Shown piece by piece: positions 1 through 6,742 of a DNA stretch of 26,657 nucleotides. The position numbers were made by a program, and so were the translations under genes. The DNA comes from Oscillospiraceae bacterium (GTDB lineage Bacteria; Bacillota_A; Clostridia; Oscillospirales; Oscillospiraceae), in NCBI GenBank assembly GCA_024690695.1, contig JAILOS010000032.1:1-26657 (forward strand), in the 5' to 3' direction. Every line of letters starts with the position of its first letter. The first letter of the stretch is position 1. A model generated the notes under the pieces. That model did no database searches. It saw only the letters and a list, made by a program, of their open reading frames with translations, and was not told the DNA's origin.

Positions 1-400
1 CCTCAAAGCCCGGGATACTCTGCCCGAGCAGCAGCAGGTCGCCGTCCGGCAGCGGCAGCAGCTCGGACACGGGGATCGGGAAGCGCCAGGCGAGTTCCGC
101 CTCGCCGCCATCCAGCGAGATCCGATACCAGAGGCTCTCGATGCTCTCCTTGTCGCCCTCCTCGCGCTTGCCGGGAAAGAGGATCGTCCCCTCGTCCAGG
201 TACTGAAAGCTCCTCTCTCTGCCGAAGCTGGTGAGCTTTTTCAGCCGGCCGTTCCGCCGCAACCAGAGGCAGGAACGGTACTCGTCCTTCGTCCGGTCGA
301 TTTCGGTCACGACCAGGCAGGCGCTCGTCCCTTCAGGAGAGAACGTCACCCGGGAGAGGAATTTCAATCTGCAGAATTCGTCGATGGCAATTGGTTTCAT
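1..400 (-). CDS. S9 family peptidase, N-terminal part only (gene runs off the left edge)
   Basis: The first 133 residues of a serine peptidase of the prolyl oligopeptidase (S9) family. The visible part is the start of the N-terminal beta-propeller that precedes the alpha/beta-hydrolase domain. It opens MKPIAIDEFCRLKFLSRVTF, then has the blade-like pattern SPEGTSACLVV, LWLRRNGRLKKLTSF, TILFPGKRE and SLWYRISLDGGEAE, which matches my recollection of clostridial S9 peptidases. The catalytic Ser-Asp-His triad would lie outside the window, so activity cannot be judged. The start is the ATG at 400, behind an AAGGCGG ribosome site. No signal peptide is present, so it is probably cytoplasmic. It lies 18 bp downstream of the HD-domain gene and is probably cotranscribed with it. 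Confidence 0.8.
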   Translation of the reverse strand, partial: MKPIAIDEFCRLKFLSRVTFSPEGTSACLVVTEIDRTKDEYRSCLWLRRNGRLKKLTSFGRERSFQYLDEGTILFPGKREEGDKESIESLWYRISLDGGEAELAWRFPIPVSELLPLPDGDLLLLGQSIPGFE

Positions 401-418
401 ATTCTTCCGCCTTTCTTT

Positions 419-1426
419 TTATTCTCCGCAGAGCCAGCCGTCCTGCGGCTCGCTCAAAAACCGTTCCAGCTCCCGCCGGAAGCCCTTGTCGAGCGCCGAG
501 GCGCGGCCGCAGCCGACGACCAGCGGATCAATGAACCTTTTCTTGGCCGGGATCACGCGGCGCTTCTCCGGCGGGGCGGCCTCGTCGCTCCGCATCCGGC
601 GCAGCGCGCGGAAGCCCCGCCAGACGCGGAGCAGGCTCTCGTCCCGCTCAAGCTTTTCGATCAGCGCCGCCTCCGTTGCGTACAGGTCGCCCTCATCGAT
701 CACGCCGCGGCGGAGCGCCTCCGCCAGCAGCTCCGAAAGCATCTGCATCGCATAGCGGTCCTCGTCGGACACATAGACCCGCGAACAGCGCAGCGCTGTG
801 CGCGCAAAGCCGAGCGCCGCCCGCGCATCCCCGAAGCCAAGCTCGATCTGCCCATCCGGCGCGGCGGCAACGCGCAGTTCGCCATACCAGGCGGCGAGCT
901 CCTGCATCGAAGCAAAGCCGAAGCCGAGGGCGTTGCCCATCGTATACTCCAGACGGTCGGACGACAGGCGCGGCGCGTCGTTGTCCGCGACGGGATAGCG
1001 ATGATAGTCCGTCACCGCCTCCACAGGGATCGCAAGCTCTTCCAGCAGCCGCCCGATCTCCGCGCTGCCGCGCAGGATCTCCTCCGTGCGCGCCTCAGTA
1101 GCCTCCTGCCGCAGATAATCGCCCCGCAGGAAGTCCACAACGTGGGCGAAGACGGGTGTGGCGAGGTCATGAAAGAGCGCCGAGAGCGTCTGCGCCTTGT
1201 CGCCGGTGAAGTGCCAGACGATCAGCGCTGCCCCCAGGCTGTGGGAAAAGCGCGAATAACGCGGCAAGCGGCAGAAGCGAGGGAAGGCAGTATACTCGCA
1301 GCCGCAGTTCATGCCCACGCCCCGAAGGCGCAGCAGCTCCGGCGTCTCCAGAAAGGGCGTCAGGAACGCGGGTTGCCCCGCGTGATACAGATTCAGCAGC
1401 TCGTCTCTGTTTTCCTGCGCTGCCAT
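419..1426 (-). CDS. HD-domain phosphohydrolase
   Basis: A 335-residue metal-dependent phosphohydrolase of the HD superfamily, resembling the dGTPase/YwfO-like branch (COG1078-type). Visible metal-ligand pattern: His62 in RFSHSLGAAL, the His86-Asp87 pair in LFHDLATPVFAH, His95, and Asp157 in SSDRLEY. Members of this superfamily hydrolyse nucleotides or other phosphoesters; the substrate here cannot be deduced. No transmembrane segment or signal peptide is seen. The ATG at 1426 follows a strong AAAGGAGG site and a consensus promoter at 1465-1493. First gene of a probable two-gene operon with the S9 peptidase. I am sure of the superfamily, not of the substrate. Confidence 0.85.
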   Translation of the reverse strand: MAAQENRDELLNLYHAGQPAFLTPFLETPELLRLRGVGMNCGCEYTAFPRFCRLPRYSRFSHSLGAALIVWHFTGDKAQTLSALFHDLATPVFAHVVDFLRGDYLRQEATEARTEEILRGSAEIGRLLEELAIPVEAVTDYHRYPVADNDAPRLSSDRLEYTMGNALGFGFASMQELAAWYGELRVAAAPDGQIELGFGDARAALGFARTALRCSRVYVSDEDRYAMQMLSELLAEALRRGVIDEGDLYATEAALIEKLERDESLLRVWRGFRALRRMRSDEAAPPEKRRVIPAKKRFIDPLVVGCGRASALDKGFRRELERFLSEPQDGWLCGE

Positions 1427-1464
1427 GACGCCGCCTCCTTTCCCCGTCGGACTGACGTGGCTTC

Positions 1465-1493
1465 ATTATACCTGCCGGCCGCCCGCTTTTCAA
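1465..1493 (-). promoter_or_regulatory. Sigma-A-type promoter of the HD-domain gene
   Basis: On the minus strand, TTGAAA (1488-1493), a 17-bp spacer and a perfect TATAAT (1465-1470). This places the transcript start near 1458, about 30 nt before the ATG at 1426. It is divergent from the promoter at 1522-1550. Confidence 0.8.
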
Positions 1494-1521
1494 CTCTCCG
1501 CCGGGCGGAAAGAAAAAATGC

Positions 1522-1550
1522 TTGCCAGCGCCTTCTTTTTCCAGTAGAAT
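1522..1550 (+). promoter_or_regulatory. Sigma-A-type promoter of the lipoprotein gene
   Basis: TTGCCA (1522-1527), a 17-bp spacer, and TAGAAT (1545-1550), about 50 nt upstream of the lipoprotein start at 1607. The leader contains a short CCGGGA/TCCCGG hairpin of unknown role. Confidence 0.7.
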
Positions 1551-1606
1551 AACAGACAGAGGGAAGCCCCCGGGAACAGATCCCGGACAAAGAAAAGGAG
1601 AAGCTT

Positions 1607-1957
1607 ATGAAACGTTTGACATGCCTGATCCTGGTACTGGCCATGCTGCTGGCGCTGGCGGCCTGCGGCGGCGAGCCCGACCCCAACGCCGGCGTATACA
1701 AGGCCACGACCGCCGAGATGAGCGGCATCAGCCTTGATGTTGACTCTTTGTTCGGTGAAGATCTTTCTATTGAATTAAAAAACGGTGGTCGCGCCACGAT
1801 GACCATGAAAGGGCAAAAATATAGCCTTCGCTGGGAGTTGGTGGGCACAGATTTGTGCATTACTGCTAGTGATGGAACGTTAACTGGTTCCTTGGAAAAT
1901 GATATCATTGTATTGGATATGAGTGGCGCAACTGTAACGTTTGTTCGCGTAAAATAA
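1607..1957 (+). CDS. Small lipoprotein with a domain shared with the next gene
   Basis: A 116-residue secreted lipoprotein. Residues 1-19 form a type II signal peptide (KR, hydrophobic core, then LALAAC), with lipidation predicted at Cys20. The mature part begins GGEPDPNAG and is one small beta-rich domain of about 90 residues. It carries the repeated phrases TAEMSGISLD, IELKNGGRATMTM, YSLRW, LTGSL and VLDM. The same phrases recur in the gene at 2160, so the two are paralogues over this domain. Base composition changes sharply inside the gene: GC-rich up to about 1737, AT-rich from there to the stop. An AAAAGGAG site precedes the ATG. I do not recognise a characterised family; the likely location is the outer face of the membrane. 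Confidence 0.85.
   Translation: MKRLTCLILVLAMLLALAACGGEPDPNAGVYKATTAEMSGISLDVDSLFGEDLSIELKNGGRATMTMKGQKYSLRWELVGTDLCITASDGTLTGSLENDIIVLDMSGATVTFVRVK
1676..1737 (+). repeat. Left copy of a 62-bp direct repeat (domain start)
   Basis: Matches 2502-2563 at a constant offset of 826 bp with no indels. I count 9 mismatches over 62 bases, with a nearly identical block at 1708-1737. It encodes PDPNAG...TAEMSGISLD. Similarity to the second copy falls off sharply just downstream, where the sequence becomes AT-rich. Confidence 0.75.
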
Positions 1958-2159
1958 TTTCTGCGACGCGAAATTACAGAAAAAAGCAAAAGGTTTTTGT
2001 TTGCGTAGTTTATGATGCGTTTGGATTGATTCTTCACCTCTGCGCTAATTCTTCTACTATTGTCAATTTTACAAGTCAAGTTCATAAAGACATATTTGTT
2101 CAAGTCCATAGTTTATATATCCCCAGTAAATGCCCTAAAACAATTGTGGGAGAAACATT
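1958..2159. other. AT-rich intergenic stretch with a weak promoter candidate
   Basis: The 202 bp between the two paralogous genes are far richer in A and T than the rest of the window and hold no convincing gene. A short inverted repeat TAATTTC/GAAATTA follows the lipoprotein stop, without a T run. A weak promoter candidate for the next gene is TTTACA (2068-2073), 17 bp, CATATT (2091-2096). Confidence 0.4.
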
Positions 2160-2786
2160 ATGTGGGTATGCAAGGAATGTGAAACGCGAAATCAAGATAC
2201 TGATGTCTTCTGCGTCTGTTGTGGTGCCAAAAACCTCGTGCCGCCCACATCACAAAGCATTCTATTGGAATCCAACGTCAATCGGCAGTCGGACACTCTT
2301 CGTCCGGAAACCAAAAACAACTCCGCGCAGCGCGGGGAGTCTGCAAAAGAAGCATGCGTCGAGCCAGCTGCCTCTTCTGGCAGAACGCTTGGCGCTTCAA
2401 AAAAGAAGATCATTTTCATCGGCTTGATCTTTGTTCTTGCTTCACTCTTTTTTCTAGCCTGGAAAATGCATAATGCATCAATTTCACCTAAGGTTGAAAA
2501 GCCCGATCCCAACGCCGGCGCCTATGAGGCTGTGACCGCCGAAATGAGCGGCATCAGCCTTGACATCAACAGCGTCTACGACGGCGGGCTGTCCTTTGAG
2601 CTGAAAGACGGCGGCAAGGCCGTCATGACCATGGACGGCAAGGACTACAACCTTCGCTGGAAGCTGGACGGCGAGGATCTCACCATCATCGCCTCCGACA
2701 CCGAGCTGACCGGCACCCTGTCTGACGGCGTCATGGTCCTGGACATGGGCAGCGGCATCACTGTCACGCTGGTCCGCGGCAATTAA
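2160..2786 (+). CDS. Zinc-ribbon membrane protein with a lipoprotein-like C-terminal domain
   Basis: A 208-residue protein in three parts. Residues 1-25 are a zinc ribbon with two CxxC knuckles (Cys4/Cys7 and Cys18/Cys21). Residues 26-80 form a polar linker. Residues 82-102 form one transmembrane helix (IIFIGLIFVLASLFFLAW), followed by a C-terminal domain from about 115 that repeats the lipoprotein domain upstream (PDPNAGAYEAVTAEMSGISLD, then LSFELKDGG, MTM, YNLRW, LTGTL, VLDM). The expected topology is ribbon inside, shared domain outside. The first 340 bp are AT-rich and the last 285 bp are GC-rich, with the change at about 2500. This is the reverse of the neighbour and suggests a recombination join. 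The ATG follows a GGGAG site. Function unknown. Confidence 0.8.
   Translation: MWVCKECETRNQDTDVFCVCCGAKNLVPPTSQSILLESNVNRQSDTLRPETKNNSAQRGESAKEACVEPAASSGRTLGASKKKIIFIGLIFVLASLFFLAWKMHNASISPKVEKPDPNAGAYEAVTAEMSGISLDINSVYDGGLSFELKDGGKAVMTMDGKDYNLRWKLDGEDLTIIASDTELTGTLSDGVMVLDMGSGITVTLVRGN
2502..2563 (+). repeat. Right copy of the 62-bp direct repeat
   Basis: Partner of 1676-1737. It lies at the junction where the gene switches from AT-rich (zinc ribbon, linker, helix) to GC-rich (shared domain). Confidence 0.75.
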
Positions 2787-2800
2787 GGGCCGAAGGATCA

Positions 2801-2839
2801 AAAAAACGCCCGGTTCCCCATCGGAACCGGGCGTTTTTT
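2801..2839. terminator. Bidirectional intrinsic terminator
   Basis: A perfect hairpin (ACGCCCGGTTCC / GGAACCGGGCGT) flanked by A6 on the left and T6 on the right. It can end both the plus-strand zinc-ribbon gene and the minus-strand M42 peptidase gene, which converge here. Confidence 0.9.
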
Positions 2840-2844
2840 GCGTC

Positions 2845-3879
2845 TTATCGCGTCAGATAGGCCAGCAGCAGCTCATAGGTCGCGCGCAGGCCATCCAGGT
2901 GCGTGCGCTCGTAGCCGTGGCTGTTCGCGGTGCCGGGGCCGATGGCCGCATGGCGGACGTCGTGGCCGGCCAGCACGCTGCCGTCGCCGTCGGTGCCGTA
3001 GTGCGGCGTGAAAACATCCATCACATGATCCACGCCCGCGTCGATCGCCGCCTGCCGCAGCTCGTTGGTCATACCCCAGTGGTAGGGGAAGCGCGAGTCC
3101 TTGGCAAAGATGGACACCTTGTGCTCGTCGGAGTTCTGATCCGGCCCGGTCGGCGCGATATCGATCGCAAGGATATCCTCTGTGTCCGCCGGGAGCCAGG
3201 CCGTGCCGTGACCGATCTCTTCAAACATGGCAAAAAAGGCATAGACCCGGCGCGGCAGGGCGATCCCCTCCTCGCACAGCGCCCGGATTGCCGTCAGCAG
3301 CACGGCGGCGCAGGCCTTGTCGTCGACAAAGCGGGATTTCAGGTAGCCGTTGGCGAGCCGGAAGCGGGGCTCGAGTGCGACCATATCCCCGGTCTCGATG
3401 CCCAGCGCGCGCACGTCCTCCGCCGTTTTGACCTCTTCGTCCAGCACGACGCAGACATTCTTCCGGAAATCGGCCGGCGTATCGCGCAGCTCCTCCTCGG
3501 TCACATGGACCGAGTTCGGCGTGCGGCAGACCGCGCCGGTATAGACTTTCCCGTCCCGGGTGTGGACGCGCACGTTTTCCGTCACACAGTAAAAGGGGTA
3601 CAGCCCGCCGACCGGGCAGACGTTCAGCGTGCCGTCGGCGTTCAGATGGCGCACCATCAGGCCGATGTCGTCCAGATGCGCCGTCACCGCGAGGGCGCGG
3701 CCCTCGCCGCCGAGCTCGGCGATCACGCCTCCCTTGTGGGTCAGGCGGTACGGTACGCCGAGCTCGTCGAGCATCGTGCAGACCAGCGCCTGGATCTCCT
3801 CGTACTGCCCGGTGGTGCTGTCCACCGCGAGCAGGCGCTCAAAGCATGTCAGACAGTAAGCTTCGTCAAAGGCTTTCAT
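2845..3879 (-). CDS. M42 family metalloaminopeptidase
   Basis: A 344-residue cytosolic aminopeptidase of the M42 (glutamyl aminopeptidase/FrvX-like) family; such enzymes form large oligomers that trim short peptides. The two-metal centre is visible: His68 in AHLDD, Asp187 in VDDK (bridging), Glu221 in FEEIGHG with Glu220 as general base, Asp240 in AIDIAPT, and His321 in NSHGYER. Length is normal for the family. The ATG at 3879 lies behind an AAGGAG site and inside the 3' end of the MATE gene (14-bp overlap), so translation is probably coupled to the transporter. Natural substrate not deducible. Confidence 0.9.
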   Translation of the reverse strand: MKAFDEAYCLTCFERLLAVDSTTGQYEEIQALVCTMLDELGVPYRLTHKGGVIAELGGEGRALAVTAHLDDIGLMVRHLNADGTLNVCPVGGLYPFYCVTENVRVHTRDGKVYTGAVCRTPNSVHVTEEELRDTPADFRKNVCVVLDEEVKTAEDVRALGIETGDMVALEPRFRLANGYLKSRFVDDKACAAVLLTAIRALCEEGIALPRRVYAFFAMFEEIGHGTAWLPADTEDILAIDIAPTGPDQNSDEHKVSIFAKDSRFPYHWGMTNELRQAAIDAGVDHVMDVFTPHYGTDGDGSVLAGHDVRHAAIGPGTANSHGYERTHLDGLRATYELLLAYLTR

Positions 3880-5281
3880 GGCAGTTCTCTCCTTGTGTTC
3901 GTAAAGGATTCCAGTTCCCGCGAAGATAATACAGGCTGAAGAGGATAAACAGCAGCACGTTGTGGCCGATCATGCAGCCCCAGGCCGCTTCCAGGCCGAG
4001 GTGCAGCAGCGCCGTGCAGATCCAGGTGCCGAGGATGCGTACGCCCCACATGCCGCTCATGCTGATCAGGAAGGGGATCCTCGTCTTGCCCGCGCCCTGC
4101 AGCATGCCCTCGAGCGCGATGCACACGCCGTAGATCGGCTCGGAGCAGGCCACCATCCGCAGCACCCGCACGCCCAGCGCGATCACCGCCGGATCTTTGC
4201 TGAACAGGCGCACCAGCGCCGGCGCAAAGGCAAAGAGCAGCCCGCCGGAGATGAGCATCAGCGCTATCTCCAGGAAAACGATCGTCCGGGCCAGCTGCTT
4301 CTGGCGCGGGAGGTCGCGCGCGCCGAGCGCGTTGCCGGTCAGCGCGGCCGCCGCCTGCATCATGCCGAAGCCCGGGATGTAGAAGGCCGATTCCACTGTG
4401 TTGGCGATGATATGCGCCGCCGCGGACACCGGGCCGAGGGCGTTGATCATCGAGGCGAAGGCGACGTAGCCCAGCGAGGTGCCGAAGCGCTGCAGCATGT
4501 TCGGGAAGGACACGCGCAGGCAGGGCCGCAGCACCTCGGGATCCGGCCGCAGGGACTTCCCGCGCGGCGAGATCACCGGGTGGCGGCAGAAACGGATCGC
4601 CATCATGACGCCGCCGAAGACGAAGGAGGCCGCGCTCGCCGCCGCCGCGCCGATCACGCCCCAGCCCGCGCCCCACATCGGGACCTGCAGGCCGAAAAGC
4701 GTCAAAGTGCGCGGCTCGTAGATCAGCAGAAAATTCAGCGCAACGTTGACCAGGTTCACGCCGATGCCGACGCGCATCGGGGTTTTCGTGTCGCCTGCCG
4801 CGCGCAGCACCGTGCCGAAGATCATGCTCGCGCTGCGGAAAAGCATCGGCGCATACAGGATGAAGAAATAGCGCGCCGCGGTAGCCCGGATCGCGGGATC
4901 GACCTGCATCCAGACCGGCACCTGCCGGCTGAGCGCCAGGGGCAGCGCGGTGAAAAGCAGACCGAGCACCAGCACCGCCAGCACCGACTGTGCCGCAGCC
5001 TGCCGGGCCTTCTCCTTCTCACCCGCGCCGAGGTGCTGGGCGATATAGGCCAGGAAGCCCACGCCGAAGGCCGAGACCGTGCCGTTGACCAGCCAGCCGA
5101 CCGTGCTGGTCGAGCCGACGGCGGCCGTAGCCGCGGTGCCGAGCGAACCGACCATGGCCGTGTCGATGTACTGCACGGCCGTTCCCATGGCCATCTCGAC
5201 CATGGCGGGGCCGGCCAGCGCGAACACCGTCGGCAGCAGGCTCAGATCGAATATCGACTTTTTCTCCCGTAACTCGTTCAT
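3866..5281 (-). CDS. MATE family efflux transporter
   Basis: A 471-residue integral membrane exporter of the multidrug and toxin extrusion family. About twelve hydrophobic helices are seen in two similar halves. Helix 1 is in LPTVFALAGPAMVEMAMGT, followed by QYIDTAMVGSLGTAA, typical of MATE proteins; the second half repeats the pattern around GRFSPNMLQRF-like and GFGMMQAAAALTGNALGA segments. These proteins expel drugs or metabolites in exchange for Na+ or H+. The cargo here is unknown. The ATG at 5281 is the only start that fits the family N-terminus, but no Shine-Dalgarno sequence precedes it, and a TAAGAT box ends only 9 nt upstream. The gene overlaps the M42 gene downstream. Confidence 0.92.
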   Translation of the reverse strand: MNELREKKSIFDLSLLPTVFALAGPAMVEMAMGTAVQYIDTAMVGSLGTAATAAVGSTSTVGWLVNGTVSAFGVGFLAYIAQHLGAGEKEKARQAAAQSVLAVLVLGLLFTALPLALSRQVPVWMQVDPAIRATAARYFFILYAPMLFRSASMIFGTVLRAAGDTKTPMRVGIGVNLVNVALNFLLIYEPRTLTLFGLQVPMWGAGWGVIGAAAASAASFVFGGVMMAIRFCRHPVISPRGKSLRPDPEVLRPCLRVSFPNMLQRFGTSLGYVAFASMINALGPVSAAAHIIANTVESAFYIPGFGMMQAAAALTGNALGARDLPRQKQLARTIVFLEIALMLISGGLLFAFAPALVRLFSKDPAVIALGVRVLRMVACSEPIYGVCIALEGMLQGAGKTRIPFLISMSGMWGVRILGTWICTALLHLGLEAAWGCMIGHNVLLFILFSLYYLRGNWNPLRTQGENCHESL

Positions 5282-5334
5282 AGCAGAGCTATCTTAACAC
5301 AAAGCCGCGTCCCGCACAACCGCTTTTTGACGGC

Positions 5335-5371
5335 AAAAACCCGCCTGTCCTTGCGGACAGACGGGTTTTTT
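5335..5371 (-). terminator. Intrinsic terminator of rplJ-rplL
   Basis: Hairpin AACCCGyCTGTCC/GGACAGrCGGGTT with a four-base loop. On the minus strand it is followed by a T5 run, 21 bp past the rplL stop. It separates rplL from the downstream MATE gene on the same strand. Confidence 0.88.
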
Positions 5372-5391
5372 GGTTCGGTTTCGACGATCTC

Positions 5392-5763
5392 TTACTTGAG
5401 CTCGACGGTAGCGCCGACGGCCTCCAGCTTGGCCTTGAGCTCTTCGCCCTCTTCCTTGGAGACAGCTTCCTTGATCTTGGCGGGCACGCCTTCGACCAGC
5501 GCCTTGGCGTCAGCCAGGCCGAGGCCGGTGATGCCGCGGACTTCCTTGATGACCTTGATCTTCTCAGCACCGAAGCTGGTCATGACAACGTCAAACTCGG
5601 TCTGCTCCTCGACGACCGGAGCGGCAGCGCCGGTGGCGGGGCCAGCGGCGACGGCAGCGGCGGAAACGCCGAAGGTGTCTTCCAGAGCATGGACGAGCTC
5701 GCTGAGCTCGAGAACGGTGAGGCCCTTGATGGACTCGATCAGGGCAGCGATTTTTTCACTCAT
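5392..5763 (-). CDS. rplL: Ribosomal protein bL12 (L7/L12)
   Basis: The 123-residue stalk protein of the large ribosomal subunit, which recruits translational GTPases. The N-terminal dimerisation helices ([20 protein letters not shown]), an Ala/Pro/Gly-rich hinge (about residues 36-50), and the conserved C-terminal domain ([40 protein letters not shown]) are complete. The start is the ATG at 5763 behind GGAGGAAAT, not the in-frame ATG five codons upstream, which lies in that ribosome site. It follows rplJ by 36 bp in one operon ending at the terminator at 5335-5371. Confidence 0.98.
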   Translation of the reverse strand: MSEKIAALIESIKGLTVLELSELVHALEDTFGVSAAAVAAGPATGAAAPVVEEQTEFDVVMTSFGAEKIKVIKEVRGITGLGLADAKALVEGVPAKIKEAVSKEEGEELKAKLEAVGATVELK

Positions 5764-5799
5764 TGTAATTTCCTCCATTAAAATCTTTGTGTACTGCGA

Positions 5800-6333
5800 T
5801 CATTCCGCAGCTTCGGCAGCGGGGGCCTCGATGGAGCCGCCCTTCTGCTCCAGGATCTGACCGAGGCAGACGGCCAGGCCGGTGATGGGTGCGATCATGG
5901 TGCCCAGGACCTTCGCATACAGGGTATCCTTGCTCTGCAGCTCGGACATCTCGGCGATCTCCTTCTCACTGAGGACCTTGCCCTCCATGAAAGCGGCCTT
6001 GATGTTGAAGCGCTCGTTGAGCTTCTTGCTGTACTCGGTAAGGATACGGAAGGGGGCGATGGGATCATTCTCGGCGGTGGCCAGAGAGGTGGTGCCGTTG
6101 AGGACGTGATCGAGATCGCTCATCCCCAGCTTGTCCAGAGCCTTTCTGGTCAGGGTGTTCTTGACGACCGTGTATTCCACGCCGTCCTGACGCAGCTTTG
6201 TGCGCAGCTCGGTGTCCTCGGCTACGGTGATGCCCTTGTAGTCGACCAGGACGCCGGCGCCCGCCTTCTTGATGCGCTCGGCCAGTGCTTCGACGATCGC
6301 CTGCTTTTCGCTAAGAACCTTTGCGTTCGGCAT
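5800..6333 (-). CDS. rplJ: Ribosomal protein uL10
   Basis: The 177-residue base of the ribosomal stalk. It binds 23S rRNA by its N-terminal domain and carries L7/L12 dimers on its C-terminal helix. Typical segments: SEKQAIVEALAERIKKAGAG, VDYKGITVAEDTELR, YTVVKNTLTRKAL and a C-terminal Ala/Glu-rich helix. The ATG at 6333 has a GGAGGTG site. The gene is preceded by its own promoter, an L10-binding leader and an attenuator, so autogenous control by L10 or L10-L12 is expected. Unusually, rplK-rplA are not upstream and rpoB is not downstream. Confidence 0.98.
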   Translation of the reverse strand: MPNAKVLSEKQAIVEALAERIKKAGAGVLVDYKGITVAEDTELRTKLRQDGVEYTVVKNTLTRKALDKLGMSDLDHVLNGTTSLATAENDPIAPFRILTEYSKKLNERFNIKAAFMEGKVLSEKEIAEMSELQSKDTLYAKVLGTMIAPITGLAVCLGQILEQKGGSIEAPAAEAAE

Positions 6334-6344
6334 GTGTGTTTTTC

Positions 6345-6488
6345 ACCTCCACACAGATGATTCACGCCCATAAAGAAAACCCTTCCGCCAAAAGACGAAA
6401 GGGCACAAAAACAATCAATTCCATAGAGATGTTGTTGATGTCCTCGGCAGGATTTACGGCTTTCGCCACCTGCTGTCTTTGGAGCGCT
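6345..6488 (-). ncRNA. L10 leader RNA (autoregulatory)
   Basis: The transcript upstream of rplJ carries the conserved core of the Firmicutes L10 leader: on the minus strand AGACAGCAGGUGG (within 6466-6479), then UAAAUCCUGCCGAGGACA (about 6439-6456). The hairpin at 6372-6403 follows. In known cases L10 (with L12) binds this fold and promotes premature termination. The assignment is from the core motif and position; ends are approximate. Confidence 0.9.
6372..6403 (-). terminator. Attenuator in the L10 leader
   Basis: On the minus strand CCCTTTCG, an eight-base loop, CGGAAGGG, then TTTTCTTT. One G-U pair, otherwise complete. It lies between the L10-binding core and the rplJ ribosome site, as expected for transcription attenuation. 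Confidence 0.85.
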
Positions 6489-6493
6489 CAATT

Positions 6494-6522
6494 AATATAT
6501 CCGATGGATCGCGGATTGTCAA
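6494..6522 (-). promoter_or_regulatory. Strong sigma-A-type promoter of rplJ-rplL
   Basis: On the minus strand, a perfect TTGACA (6517-6522), a 17-bp spacer, and TATATT (6494-6499). This is the best vegetative promoter in the window and gives a leader of about 155 nt that holds the L10 element. Confidence 0.92.
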
Positions 6523-6534
6523 GGCTTTTTTCAT

Positions 6535-6572
6535 CGTTTCACAAAAAAGTCTGTTGACTTTTTTGTGAAACG
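6535..6572. repeat. Perfect 16-bp inverted repeat upstream of the rplJ promoter
   Basis: CGTTTCACAAAAAAGT (6535-6550), a six-base loop, and its exact complement (6557-6572). It sits about 13 bp upstream of the -35 box. The T run lies inside the arm, not after the stem, so it is not a standard terminator. Operator or structured boundary; role unknown. Confidence 0.75.
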
Positions 6573-6581
6573 AGAGGGATG

Positions 6582-6728
6582 CGGCCTGCTGCGCGCACTC
6601 GCTTGCTGGAGACGCTCGCACACTGGCAGGCCGAAAAGAGTTTTTCCCGAGGTGCACGCCCCCGGGAAAAACGGATTCGACTTTTTCCCGCCTTGCGAGG
6701 CGGGAATCAGAGGGGATGTCCCCTCTGA
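6582..6728. repeat. Hairpin-rich non-coding element between folT and rplJ
   Basis: Four successive inverted repeats fill this gene-free stretch: CGGCCTGC/GCAGGCCG (6582-6589 and 6626-6633); GTTTTTCCCG/CGGGAAAAAC (6640-6649 and 6663-6672); TTCCCGCCT/AGGCGGGAA around a TGCG loop (6685-6706); TCAGAGGGGA/TCCCCTCTGA around TG (6707-6728). A partial echo, CCTCTGA, follows at 6732-6738. None has a T run on the side needed for termination of folT. Together with the inverted repeat and L10 leader, this accounts for the 409 bp without a gene between rplJ and folT. A dispersed REP- or MITE-like element is my guess. Confidence 0.65.
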
Positions 6729-6742
6729 ACTCCTCTGATGGC

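Noticed and set aside
1676..2563. The direct repeats as phage or integrative-element attachment sites
   Set aside because: The stretch between is only 764 bp, holds no integrase and the repeats lie inside coding sequence of a shared domain. Homologous recombination explains it better.
6582..6728. Hairpins downstream of folT as its terminator
   Set aside because: On the minus strand the stems are followed by A-rich or mixed sequence, not T runs. The T runs lie inside or ahead of the stems.
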